From an uncultured Pirellula sp. (GTDB lineage Bacteria; Planctomycetota; Planctomycetia; Pirellulales; Pirellulaceae): a stretch of DNA of 64,000 nt. Where the stretch lies: assembly GCA_903892355.1 (NCBI GenBank), contig CAITIE010000052.1:186001-250000 (forward strand), in the 5' to 3' direction. This document shows, piece after piece, positions 37,530 to 48,565 of this stretch. Both the position numbers and the translations under genes were made by a program. Below the pieces are notes generated by a model. The model was not told the origin of the DNA. It made no database searches and saw nothing but the letters and a program-made list of their open reading frames with translations. Each line of letters opens with the position of its first letter. Within the stretch, counting starts at the first letter, position 1.

Positions 37530-40500
37530 ATGGTCGCGACACAGGGCTGTAAGCGAAACGTCTTGAAGGCGTATGGGATTCGGAGTGCCTCCGAACGACG
37601 GGGTTCATTCCTTGCAACCTTCGCAGCAATGCTGCTAACCTTGGTTTCAACGGTCACCGGCACGGCCCAAGACCCGAACAGCAACAAAAAAACCTTCGCA
37701 TTTGGTCGCTCGGAACCGAAAACCACGACGACTTCAGCGACCCGAAACGCGGCGTCTAAATCGAAGCCGGAGGCGAAAAGAATCTGGAGTGATCCGAGTT
37801 CTCCATACTCCGACCGCGGGCTCGATTGCTATTTCCGTAGAGTCATGGATTTACCCGAAACGGAAAAGGCCTTCATCGATATCGATTCGTCATCCGGTTG
37901 CGAAGTCTACTTCAACGGTCGTCGTGTACGCACCATGAAGAGCGATGGTGGCCCTGAGCGAATCGACCTACAAGCCTACATCAAGAGCGGAAAAAATCTC
38001 TTGGCGATTCGGGTTACGGATCGAGAACGGCAAGAACTCGGGCTCAAAGCCGATTTCTACTTTAAGCCCACCAAGGGAAATTGGCGGGTTGTGGTAAGTG
38101 ATGCGGAGTGGAAAGCGACCAAACAGTCTATCAGCAACTGGCAAATGCTCAATTTCAATGATGAGGTATGGTTACCTGCATTCGACCTCGATCAACGTTC
38201 CACCGCTCCGAGTTCCATTGCTCCGAGTTCCATTGCGCCGAGTTCGATCGCTCCGAAAACTGACTTGGTGAAAGACACACCCAAGGGGAACAACGACGAA
38301 ATCGCCGTTGCGAAGCGAAACTCCGCAGAAGACACGGAATCGAGCATATCCTCAGAAAGTACACGATCTTCTCGGAAAGGGAACAGCGAGGTTGCGGGTG
38401 GTGAGAAAATCACGATTAGCACCCGCGCGAGCGGAAGCGACACCAAAGAATCCACCGCAGAGAAGAACAGTAAAAAACTGAAGCAACGCTTCACGACGCT
38501 TCCAGGATTCGACGTGGAACCCGTTGCCGATTCTAGTATCGGTTCGTTGATTGCGATGACGTTCAATGAGTTTGGGCACATCATCGCTTCGGTAGAAGGA
38601 GATGGCCTAGTTCTTCTCTACGACACCAACAAGGATGGTATCCCGGACAAGAGCCGGGACTACTGCGATTTGGTCCAAAATGTGCAGGGCATTCTCGCGC
38701 TCAATGGTGATGTCTACGTTACTGGCGAAGGCCCCGAGGGTAACGGCCTGTATCGCTTGGTGGATTCCGATCGCAACGGCCAATTGGAAAAGTCGGAACT
38801 GCTCGCGAAATTCGGTGGTACTCCGGGTGAACATGGAGCCCATCAAATCGCTTTTGGCCCCGATGGCTATCTCTACATCAGTATTGGCAACCACGCGCAG
38901 TTAGAAACGCCTCTCGAGGGATACCAGCCTTTCACGGCTCCCTATGAAGGAGACCTGGTGCGTCCTCGTTTTGAAGATCCAGGTGGACACGCCATGGGCG
39001 TAAAAGCCCCGGGTGGCACTGTGGTTCGGTATGACCTTACAAGCCGCAAACTTAGCTTGGTGGCTGGGGGTTTTCGCAACGCATACGACTTGGCATTTCA
39101 TCCCAATGGAACGATGTACCTGCATGACAGTGACATGGAAGCCGATATAGGTTCGGTGTGGCATCGTCCTACGGGTCTGTTCCGGGTGGTCGAGGGTGGT
39201 GAATTCGGTTGGCGAAGTGGGTGGGCCAATTGGCCTGAATACTACCCAGACCGCCTACCTTCTTTAGCGAGCACCGGTCGCGGTTCGCCAACCGGGATCA
39301 CGGTCTACAATCATTTCGCGTTCCCGGCGAGGTACCATCGCGCAATTTTCACGGCGGACTGGTCTGAAGGTCGGATCATCGCCCTTCAGATCGATGCAGC
39401 CGACCGAGGACGCGTCAAGGCAGAGGACTTTGTTGTCGGCACTCCCATGAACGTAACCGACCTCGAAGTCGGACCAGATGGCGCACTTTATTTCTGCACT
39501 GGCGGACGAGGCACCGAAGGAGGCATTTTCCGAGTCAAATGGCAAGGCGAACTTCCAGAGACCGTGAAAAACCTTGGGGAGGGAATCTCCAGGGCAATCC
39601 GCCAACCGCAATTGAGCTCCGCATTTGCACGACAGTCGGTAGCAATTCTCAAGCGCGAGTTGGGTGACCAATGGGACGAGCAAGTAATGGGGGTCGCGTT
39701 CAGCGAGGAAAACCCCTCTCGCTACCGTCTGCAAGCGATCGATTTGATGCAATTGCTAGGCCCGATACCTTCGTCGGAAATGCTGATCGAGTTGTCGTCG
39801 ACAGCCAACGAACAGGTACGTGCCAAAGCAGCCCGTCTATTAGGCTTGCATGCCGGAGACGAAGCTGCAACCAACCGATTGAAGAGAATGATTCAAGACA
39901 GTTCGCCCATGGTCCGTTCGGCAACGTGCGAAGCATTGATTCGTACTGCTGTTGCTTGCGATCCCTCCGAGCTCCAGCCCCTCCTCGCAAGTGATCAGCG
40001 AGAGGATCGCTACCTGGGACGTCGGCTACTCATGAACGTTCCCGCCGACGCGTGGAAAGAGAAACTGCTCAAAGGCAAGCCACGTGTTGCGATCAATGCT
40101 AGCCTTGCGCTGGTTTCGGCAAACCGCGATGCAGACAATTGCAAACTGGCGATCGATGCGTTGCTCGACGCCTCCAAAGGATTCGTCAGCGATGCGGAAT
40201 TCGTGGATCTTTTGCGTACGCTGCAAGTAGCTCTCAATGTGAGCGGCATTCAGCCAGATCGTGTGCCGGAACTCAAACAATTCGTCGAACAGGAATTTCC
40301 AACCGGTAATCCGGCAATCAACGGAGAGCTGATTCGATTGGCAACGTTCCTTCAGTCCGACCTCGTGGTTCCAGCTATTGAGTATCTCAAGACGGACGCA
40401 AATATCGCTGATCGAATGCTGATATCTATGCATCTGCCGATGATGCCTCACGAGTGGAAATCAAGCGAGCGAATGGCGGTTCTACAGTTCCTCGAATCCT

Positions 40501-41705
40501 GCTTGAAGGAAAAAACCGGTGGGTCTTACCCGTTGTATGTGATGAAGACTTCGGAAACGCTTTCGAAGTACCTCACGGAAACCGAAGCGATTCAAATCAT
40601 CGATTTGGGCGAACGTTATCCCAATGCAGCACTTGCAGCCCTTTTCAAAGTTCCAGACCAATTGACGCCAGACCAGATCGAGTCGCTCAAGCGGTTGGAT
40701 ACAGCGATCGATAAAGGTGGCTTGGAAGAGGATGTCTATAAGCGGCTCAAGACAGGTATCACCGCTATCCTTTCCCAGCAAAGCGACGATAACGCAATGG
40801 AATACTTGCGGCAACGTTGGCGAAAGAGTCCAGATCGGCGCGCGACAATCGCTCTCGCAATGGCTCAACGGCCGTCCGAAGCGAATTGGGACTACCTAGT
40901 ACGATCCATGGGGGTTCTCGACCTGTTCGCCGTTTCTGATGTCTGCAATGCACTCTGCAAGATAGACGCTGCCACGGAGGATCCAGAAGCCATTCGGCAA
41001 ACGATATTGCAAGGTTGCCGCTTGGTCGAGGCTGGAGATGATCCATCCGCGGCTATCAAGCTGTTGGAATACTGGACTGGGGAGAAGCTCGCTGCCGATC
41101 TAACGGGCTCGGAGTCCCCGATGGTCATTTGGCAGAAGTGGTTCGAGAAGCAGTTCCCGAACTCCCCACCCGCTGTCCTTCCGAGCGAAACAGCCCAACC
41201 GCGTTGGTCTCTGGCCTTCCTCGATCAGTTCTTGAATGGCGAACAAGGCAAAGCGGGAGCGATCGAAAAAGGTGCGGAAGTCTTTGCGAGAGCACGCTGC
41301 AGTGCTTGCCACAAGATGAATGCTCAAGGTGGTGGGTTTGGCCCCGATTTGACCAGCCTAAACCGCCGTTTCACCCGAACAGAATCTCTGGAATCGATCC
41401 TGTTCCCGTCCCATGTCATCAGCGATCAATACGCCACGAAAAAGGTGCTTACCAAAACGGGTGATGTGTATACCGGACTCGTTGTAAAAACCGCCAAGGG
41501 AATCGCTGTGCGGGTCAACGAGAACAAAGAATACGTTATCGCCGATGAGGAGATCGATGAACTGATGCCTAGCAAGGTATCCGCGATGCCCGCAGGACTC
41601 CTCGACGAGTTGACGCCGACCGAAATCAGGGACTTAATGGTGTTCCTCGGATACATCCCGTCGGAGAAACTTACCGCAGAGAAACCGAGCACGATCCGGC
41701 GGTAG
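37530..41705 (+). CDS. PVC-type membrane-associated dehydrogenase with C-terminal cytochrome c
   Basis: A 1391-residue exported protein. Layout: signal peptide (ATFAAMLLTLVSTVTG); galactose-binding-like domain (about 80-220, YFNGRRVRTMKSDGGPERIDL); Ser/Pro linker with a repeat of SIAPS (226-243); beta-propeller sugar-dehydrogenase-like domain (about 320-680, FGPDGYLYISIGNHAQ, GGEFGWRSGWANWPEYY, DLEVGPDGALYFCTGG); HEAT-type helices (about 700-1200); and a cytochrome c domain with CSACH at 1257-1261 in RARCSACHKMNAQGGGFGPDL, ending with the usual planctomycete block ESILFPSHVISDQY. The family probably oxidises carbohydrates and passes electrons to the haem; the substrate is not known. It follows the LamG/PSD1-like gene on the same strand. 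Confidence 0.9.
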   Translation: MVATQGCKRNVLKAYGIRSASERRGSFLATFAAMLLTLVSTVTGTAQDPNSNKKTFAFGRSEPKTTTTSATRNAASKSKPEAKRIWSDPSSPYSDRGLDCYFRRVMDLPETEKAFIDIDSSSGCEVYFNGRRVRTMKSDGGPERIDLQAYIKSGKNLLAIRVTDRERQELGLKADFYFKPTKGNWRVVVSDAEWKATKQSISNWQMLNFNDEVWLPAFDLDQRSTAPSSIAPSSIAPSSIAPKTDLVKDTPKGNNDEIAVAKRNSAEDTESSISSESTRSSRKGNSEVAGGEKITISTRASGSDTKESTAEKNSKKLKQRFTTLPGFDVEPVADSSIGSLIAMTFNEFGHIIASVEGDGLVLLYDTNKDGIPDKSRDYCDLVQNVQGILALNGDVYVTGEGPEGNGLYRLVDSDRNGQLEKSELLAKFGGTPGEHGAHQIAFGPDGYLYISIGNHAQLETPLEGYQPFTAPYEGDLVRPRFEDPGGHAMGVKAPGGTVVRYDLTSRKLSLVAGGFRNAYDLAFHPNGTMYLHDSDMEADIGSVWHRPTGLFRVVEGGEFGWRSGWANWPEYYPDRLPSLASTGRGSPTGITVYNHFAFPARYHRAIFTADWSEGRIIALQIDAADRGRVKAEDFVVGTPMNVTDLEVGPDGALYFCTGGRGTEGGIFRVKWQGELPETVKNLGEGISRAIRQPQLSSAFARQSVAILKRELGDQWDEQVMGVAFSEENPSRYRLQAIDLMQLLGPIPSSEMLIELSSTANEQVRAKAARLLGLHAGDEAATNRLKRMIQDSSPMVRSATCEALIRTAVACDPSELQPLLASDQREDRYLGRRLLMNVPADAWKEKLLKGKPRVAINASLALVSANRDADNCKLAIDALLDASKGFVSDAEFVDLLRTLQVALNVSGIQPDRVPELKQFVEQEFPTGNPAINGELIRLATFLQSDLVVPAIEYLKTDANIADRMLISMHLPMMPHEWKSSERMAVLQFLESCLKEKTGGSYPLYVMKTSETLSKYLTETEAIQIIDLGERYPNAALAALFKVPDQLTPDQIESLKRLDTAIDKGGLEEDVYKRLKTGITAILSQQSDDNAMEYLRQRWRKSPDRRATIALAMAQRPSEANWDYLVRSMGVLDLFAVSDVCNALCKIDAATEDPEAIRQTILQGCRLVEAGDDPSAAIKLLEYWTGEKLAADLTGSESPMVIWQKWFEKQFPNSPPAVLPSETAQPRWSLAFLDQFLNGEQGKAGAIEKGAEVFARARCSACHKMNAQGGGFGPDLTSLNRRFTRTESLESILFPSHVISDQYATKKVLTKTGDVYTGLVVKTAKGIAVRVNENKEYVIADEEIDELMPSKVSAMPAGLLDELTPTEIRDLMVFLGYIPSEKLTAEKPSTIRR
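38205..38258 (+). repeat. 15-bp in-frame tandem repeat in the dehydrogenase linker
   Basis: Units at 38205-38219, 38220-38234 and 38235-38249 follow GCTCCGAGTTCCATT, with a partial fourth copy. They encode APSSI repeated in the disordered linker between the galactose-binding-like part and the propeller. The first two copies are identical and the third differs by three bases. Confidence 0.95.
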
Positions 41706-41745
41706 CATAGCATTTGCCACCGAAACATGCTCACTAAACGATCAT

Positions 41746-41771
41746 ACGTCCGCCCACCGGTTGGCGGGCGT
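41746..41771. terminator. Hairpin between convergent genes, possible shared terminator
   Basis: A 9-bp stem (41746-41754 with 41763-41771; one G-T pair) and an eight-base loop, 40 bases after the stop of the dehydrogenase. No good T run follows on either strand, so termination is only inferred from position. Confidence 0.4.
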
Positions 41772-41855
41772 CTTCGCTGGTTTCCTCCGATGGTTTCGTG
41801 CTAACCGAACTGAGGAACGAAACACCGCCATGCAGTGGGCATCCCAAAAGCGCCG

Positions 41856-41908
41856 CTGACCGTCCTGAAGCACTGACCGTCCTGAAAGCGCTGACTGTAC
41901 CGAAAGAG
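41856..41908. repeat. Three copies of a 17-18-bp unit between convergent genes
   Basis: CTGACCGTCCTGAAGCA at 41856-41872, CTGACCGTCCTGAAAGCG at 41873-41890 and CTGACTGTACCGAAAGAG at 41891-41908. It lies just past the stop of the glycosyltransferase (minus strand, ends at 41912). The copies have drifted, suggesting an older duplication. Confidence 0.85.
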
Positions 41909-41911
41909 AGT

Positions 41912-43300
41912 CTAAGCAGCCCGTTTGACAACGGCTGCTGTGCGGTGGCTGTAGTAGTTCTGCAGCACGACCTCAATTAACTGAGAAGCACTTTGTTCCC
42001 ATGTAAAGGGCTGCATGCGCCCATGCCGGCTCATATCCATCCTGCTGGAATGCTCGGTCTCTGGCCGACAACGAATGTCTTCCCAAGTACGGATGGCGAG
42101 GGCTAGTGCCTCTGGAGAATGAAGTGCAAAGTACTCGCACCGGTCTCCACCCACCTCTCGATGGATAGGGGTATCGCTGGCAAATGTCTTTTTACCGTGC
42201 CAAAGGGACTCCACAATCGGAAGTCCGAATCCTTCGACCTGCGATGGCAGTAAAACTCCCGAGCAGTTTTGGTAGGCAACCTGAAGTTCGGCATCGTTCA
42301 TGTCGTGAAACACAAACAGGTTACTGTTGAGTTTTGGATGGTTGTGGATACGGTCAAGCAGTTCGCGGCATGACGCACCGGCACGCCCAGCAAAACAAAG
42401 CTTGACCTTGGAACCATTGCGCCAAAGCAATTCGAACGCGTCTAATGCTTGCTCATGATTTTTCCTCGGGTCAAAACTCGCGACCATGAGGTACGGGTTG
42501 GAAGAATCGCCTGGTGCAAAGAGAGCCTCGACCTTTGGTCGCACCCCCCCTGTGGGCTGCTTGATCTCAGCCCCCAAGCAAAACGACTCGACACGTGTAC
42601 AGATACCTGGTTCACTTGCCATATTCTCTTGGATGTAGCGTTTTACATCCTCGGCAACCGTCTTTGAGATTGCAATGATGACGTCCGAATGCCGAATAAC
42701 CTGTTCCAAATAACCGCGAAACTTAATAGTCCGTTTTTTGCCCACAAACTGAGGGTGCGTCAGCGGGATCAGATCATAGACAATTGTCGCCACATAAGTG
42801 CCAGCAATACGATGCTTAGCGACGGTCTCCCAAATGTCCCGCTTGGTCCAATAGGCGTCGGGCATAATCAAGATTTCATTGGGTGAGGGAACCACTGCGT
42901 CACCTCGAAGAACCCTCGATTGCTCGGCTACGATCTGGCAAGCATGATGCGGTAGCTTGTATGCCCCTAAGTGACTGGGTGCAGGGGATATCCACTTCCT
43001 CAATTTCGGAAACGGCAACCAACGGGAAACCCCAACCGGAATCGCTTGAATCCAACTGGGGACATACTCGGTTGCATGGGATTCCCAGCGAGCAAGTCGA
43101 TCAAAGGATTTCCGCTGTTGAGCATCGATCGGATAAAAATGTCCGCGAATATGTGTCGCGGTGCGTGTTGTGGGCAGCCCTAACTCAATAGCAACTTCAG
43201 GCAAATGCGCAGACAAATTCCGAACGACACGCTCGATACCAGTGTTTTTACCCGAACTGGCCGTATGGGAAGCGTCTAAAGTAATACGAGGTGATTGCAT
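41912..43300 (-). CDS. Glycosyltransferase family 4 protein
   Basis: A 462-residue GT-B glycosyltransferase (GT4 type). The C-terminal nucleotide-sugar domain shows YLMVASFDPRKNHEQALDAF, LCFAGRAGAS, VFHDMNDAELQVAYQNCSGVL (cited in part) and the E-x7-E motif in SQVEGFGLPIVESLWHGKKTFASD. The N-terminal domain has TGIERVVRNL, common in mannosyl- and rhamnosyltransferases of surface polysaccharides. No other polysaccharide genes are adjacent. Acceptor unknown. Confidence 0.85.
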   Translation of the reverse strand: MQSPRITLDASHTASSGKNTGIERVVRNLSAHLPEVAIELGLPTTRTATHIRGHFYPIDAQQRKSFDRLARWESHATEYVPSWIQAIPVGVSRWLPFPKLRKWISPAPSHLGAYKLPHHACQIVAEQSRVLRGDAVVPSPNEILIMPDAYWTKRDIWETVAKHRIAGTYVATIVYDLIPLTHPQFVGKKRTIKFRGYLEQVIRHSDVIIAISKTVAEDVKRYIQENMASEPGICTRVESFCLGAEIKQPTGGVRPKVEALFAPGDSSNPYLMVASFDPRKNHEQALDAFELLWRNGSKVKLCFAGRAGASCRELLDRIHNHPKLNSNLFVFHDMNDAELQVAYQNCSGVLLPSQVEGFGLPIVESLWHGKKTFASDTPIHREVGGDRCEYFALHSPEALALAIRTWEDIRCRPETEHSSRMDMSRHGRMQPFTWEQSASQLIEVVLQNYYSHRTAAVVKRAA

Positions 43301-43455
43301 GTCCTGACAGGAGGGCTAGGTGCATCATGCGCGGATTCCATGAACCGATGGTTTTAACCTCTATCGGATTTAGAGTGCAACCCCACCACCCAAATCCGCG
43401 CGTGAACCAATACAAAATGGGCCAGAATGCACCTATGCTAGCAATCGAGCCCCAA

Positions 43456-43674
43456 TCACGGTGGATCGATCCCACCCTTGCTCAGTGGATGGCACCTGCA
43501 GATACGAAAAAGCCCCTTGAGTGTACCGCGTACGGGGCCGTATTTCTCAATCGCTTCAATCATGTATTGCGAGCACGTCGGGGTGAATCGGCATCCGCTC
43601 CACAGCAGTGGGCTAATCGCCCGTTGGTAAAAACGGACGAGAGCGACAAGTACGTATGCGATTGCGTTTTTCAT
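43456..43674 (-). CDS. yidD: Membrane protein insertion efficiency factor YidD
   Basis: A 72-residue protein with the YidD pattern: [35 protein letters not shown], and [13 protein letters not shown] with the conserved Cys residues. YidD aids YidC-dependent insertion of membrane proteins. I use the ATG at 43674, since family members begin with a short hydrophobic N-terminus ([17 protein letters not shown]); the frame extends upstream to 43725, which would overlap the ABC ATPase gene by eight bases. It is unusual in not lying beside rpmH, rnpA or yidC. Confidence 0.93.
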   Translation of the reverse strand: MKNAIAYVLVALVRFYQRAISPLLWSGCRFTPTCSQYMIEAIEKYGPVRGTLKGLFRICRCHPLSKGGIDPP

Positions 43675-43717
43675 GACCGCTCTCGTTTGTTGAGCCAGTC
43701 GCGTTGCGATGCTGGAA

Positions 43718-44644
43718 TCACGCAACGAGCCCTTTGGTTACCAGCATGAACACATCCTCAAGCGTTGGATCTTTGTCACTGAAAGAACGCATCCGGATCC
43801 CATTGGCAACCAGCCGCTGCAGAAGGTCTGCCAGTCCTGCGTCATCGGTTTCAAATTCCGCGGTCACTCGGTTTCCATCGATGTCGATCCCGCGAAGACT
43901 AGGATCACTTCGCAGGATCGCGAGTCCAGCGTCTTGATGGTCGACAAATCGTATTTCAACAATTCGATTCCTTCGTATTTGCCGATAGACCGAATCGATT
44001 GGACCGTGCATCAAAAGTTGGCCTCGCTCGATGATACCAATCGACGTGCAGCAATCTGCCAGTTCCGAAAGGATATGGCTACTGATCAAAATGGTCTTGC
44101 CCATTTTCCGCAGTTCTTTCAGCAAGGCTTTCACCTCGATGCGAGCTCTCGGATCCAACCCGCTAGTCGGTTCATCGAGGATTAAAACTGGGGGATCGTG
44201 GACTAGTGTTTTTGCCAAACACAATCGCTGCTTCATACCGCGAGAGAGGCCGTTGACGAAATCATCTCGTTTGTGAGTCAGGTCCAACAATTCGAGAACA
44301 TCACCGATTACTTGCTTGCGCTGAGTCCGTCCGATCTTGTAAGCAACCGCAAAAAAATCAAGGAACTCCCACACCTTCATTCCATCGTAGACGCCAAAGT
44401 CATCCGGCATGTAGCCGATGCTGCGTCGTACATCCATGGGATTCTTGTTGACACTGAAGCCGTTGACCATCCCGTCGCCGCGCGTCGACTTTAACAAGGT
44501 GGCTGCAAAGCGGATCGACGTACTTTTACCGGCACCATTGGGCCCGATAAAACCAAATAATTCCCCTGCCTCGATTTTCAAATTGAGGCTTTGTACAGCG
44601 GTGAATTCGCCGTAATCTTTTCCGAACTCGATGAACTCAATCAT
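43718..44644 (-). CDS. ABC transporter ATP-binding protein
   Basis: A 308-residue nucleotide-binding subunit of the ABC-2 (drug/lipid/Nod-type) class. Walker [10 protein letters not shown] (34-42), Q-loop region [15 protein letters not shown], signature LSRGMKQR, Walker [14 protein letters not shown], switch His in ILISSHIL, and the C-terminal regulatory extension ([20 protein letters not shown]). No permease gene is next to it; the permease is presumably elsewhere. It is followed by yidD on the same strand. Start chosen at ATG 44644 ([12 protein letters not shown]), which fits the family better than 44683. Confidence 0.9.
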   Translation of the reverse strand: MIEFIEFGKDYGEFTAVQSLNLKIEAGELFGFIGPNGAGKSTSIRFAATLLKSTRGDGMVNGFSVNKNPMDVRRSIGYMPDDFGVYDGMKVWEFLDFFAVAYKIGRTQRKQVIGDVLELLDLTHKRDDFVNGLSRGMKQRLCLAKTLVHDPPVLILDEPTSGLDPRARIEVKALLKELRKMGKTILISSHILSELADCCTSIGIIERGQLLMHGPIDSVYRQIRRNRIVEIRFVDHQDAGLAILRSDPSLRGIDIDGNRVTAEFETDDAGLADLLQRLVANGIRMRSFSDKDPTLEDVFMLVTKGLVA

Positions 44645-44980
44645 GTCGACACAGTGGTTTTCTGGACGGTCCAGGCAGGGCAAACTAGAGGACGAACAAC
44701 TCGCTCTGTATTATAGTGCAAAACGCGTTCATGCGCTTCCTAGGAGCTCAGCTGGCTTGGCATCCATGGGAAATTAAGGGCTGGCTCACCGATAGACCTT
44801 AGCACCCAGCGGAAAACCGCAGCTGCTTGTGGAATGTTAGACGCCCTAATAAGCTCCCTCAAGCAGTAACCGATGAGGATATCTCGGGTGCGGTTCCTCG
44901 CTCCTGCCGCTAAGGCCAATGCAATAAGAATCAAGCTATGGTTTCAGCTAGCGGCTTGATACGAGTGCTGTTGGTCCAGA
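44645..44980. other. Gap between ligA and the ABC ATPase gene
   Basis: About 335 bases between two minus-strand genes. It holds a candidate promoter for the ABC gene (44710-44715) and no gene I can support. A 64-codon minus frame (44740-44934) begins with a hydrophobic run but has no ribosome site and no recognisable domain. Confidence 0.4.
44710..44715 (-). promoter_or_regulatory. Candidate -10 box for the ABC ATPase-yidD operon
   Basis: On the minus strand this hexamer reads TATAAT, 65 bases upstream of the ABC ATPase ATG. No clear -35 hexamer is found at 16-18 bases, so the assignment rests on the perfect -10 and its location. Confidence 0.3.
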
Positions 44981-47207
<2,227 letters not shown>

Positions 47208-47216
<9 letters not shown>

Positions 47217-47780
47217 TTCCTTCTTTGCCCCGATTAAGGTCCTCAGCCGTTCTGCGAGAAGACGTGCATCGAATGGCTTCTTGAACGTTTCATTGATACT
47301 GGAACGATCAAAGCTCATCGTGTTCCCGTCGTCTGGCAACAGAGCGATAAGGATAATTTCGGAGAAGTCGGAATTCTTGCGCAAGTTCTGGCAAATTTGC
47401 AACGCTTCCAACTTGCCGACTGAGAAGTCGACAATCATGCAGTCTGGATGGAAGCTCTCTGCTTGAATACCTGCCTCGAAACCGCTTGCAGCGACTTGAA
47501 CTTTGAAGCTCTTTTCCAAAGGAAGTTCTCGCTTCAAATTCTCGATCAAGACCTGATCTTGCGCAACGATCAGGACTTTGGCCATGGCCTCATCTTCCAA
47601 GTCTCCCAACGGCATTCCGTGCTCTTTGAGAAACTTGATTAGATACTCGCGGGGAATGCGGCGGTCTTGCGAACCTGGGATGCGGTACCCCTTGAGTCGG
47701 CCGGAGTCGAACCACTTGCTGACGGTTCTCGGGGCCACCTTGCAGATCTTCGCGACCTGTCCTGTGGTGAACACCTTCAT
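47208..47780 (-). CDS. Excisionase-type HTH domain fused to a receiver domain
   Basis: A 190-residue regulator. Residues 1-55 are an excisionase/MerR-like winged helix (MKVFTTGQVAKICKVAPRT, VSKWFDSGRLKGYRIP, DRRIPREYLIKFL). After a short linker (56-67), residues 68-186 form a receiver domain: VLIVAQDQ at strand 1, phospho-acceptor candidate Asp118 in CMIVDFSVG, and Lys168 in FKKPFD. The strand 1 acidic pair normally seen as DD is reduced to a single Asp (A-Q-D), so phosphorylation is uncertain. DNA-binding domain first, receiver second, is the reverse of most response regulators. No histidine kinase is adjacent. It ends at a palindrome plus terminator. Confidence 0.85.
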
Positions 47781-48565
47781 ATTTTTGGTCTCCGTTACCT
47801 TCCAATTGTGAGTCGAGTCAGAGCCGCCTAAATCGGCGATCTCGTGACAGTAGTTGCCCTTGTCGAAGTTACCGCACCACCGATTGCCAACTGGCTATTA
47901 CCAAATGGCGAGCGGATGCGTGCAAGCACCAACAACTGGGTCTGGGCACAAACAACTTGAACGGATACATCCGCACTCGGTGATCAGCTCCTTCTTCACA
48001 CCGAACGCTTCCGTTCCTAACCTGCCGGTTCCTGCTTGCAGCGGATTGAGTGGCTCGTTGAATTGCGAACTACCGCACCCCTACGAAGCAGCACTTTCCA
48101 CGAACCAGGTCGCCAAAAACAGGAAACCATCGGAACAGTAGATATGGGTAGACCATAGGCCGGGCAGTCGCGTCTCAAGTCGTCACGACGACTCTCCACG
48201 AAACCACCAAATCCGTGACGAGAGACCACGGATTGCTAGCGAAGTTCCCCCCTCACTATTATCCCTCTGGCTTGCTCCTAACCGAACTCAACCTTGCGGC
48301 GTCGTCCGGCGCAGATCAGGCCGTCCTGCACCTAGTTTCGATTCAAACCGGGTGATTACTTTAGAAAGAATCTTCGGTTGGACTCTTACTGTTCGTTTTT
48401 TGGAAATCCGCGAGGTAAGCGAATCAGAGTTCCAACTTTCCAGCAGTTTCTTAATGGAATTTCTTTACAAAGGCTCTAACTGATTCCGATCTTCCGGCCC
48501 GAACTTTTGCAATCGAAATCAGAAATCAATATTTCGAATCACGCTGTCGCAACCGGACTGGCGAG
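47781..48565. other. Long intergenic region, possible gene remnant
   Basis: 785 bases between two minus-strand genes. The most protein-like stretch is a minus frame from 48080 to the TAA at 47898: it reads GCGSSQFNEPLNPLQAG and later ECGCIRSSCLCPDPVVGACT. It is preceded, in frame and separated by a TAG at 48081-48083, by a hydrophobic run GFLFLATWFVESAAS, as if a small lipoprotein had been interrupted; no start codon was found. The rest (48240-48565) is A/T-richer and shows no gene, only a 7-bp inverted repeat at 48513-48537. Confidence 0.3.
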
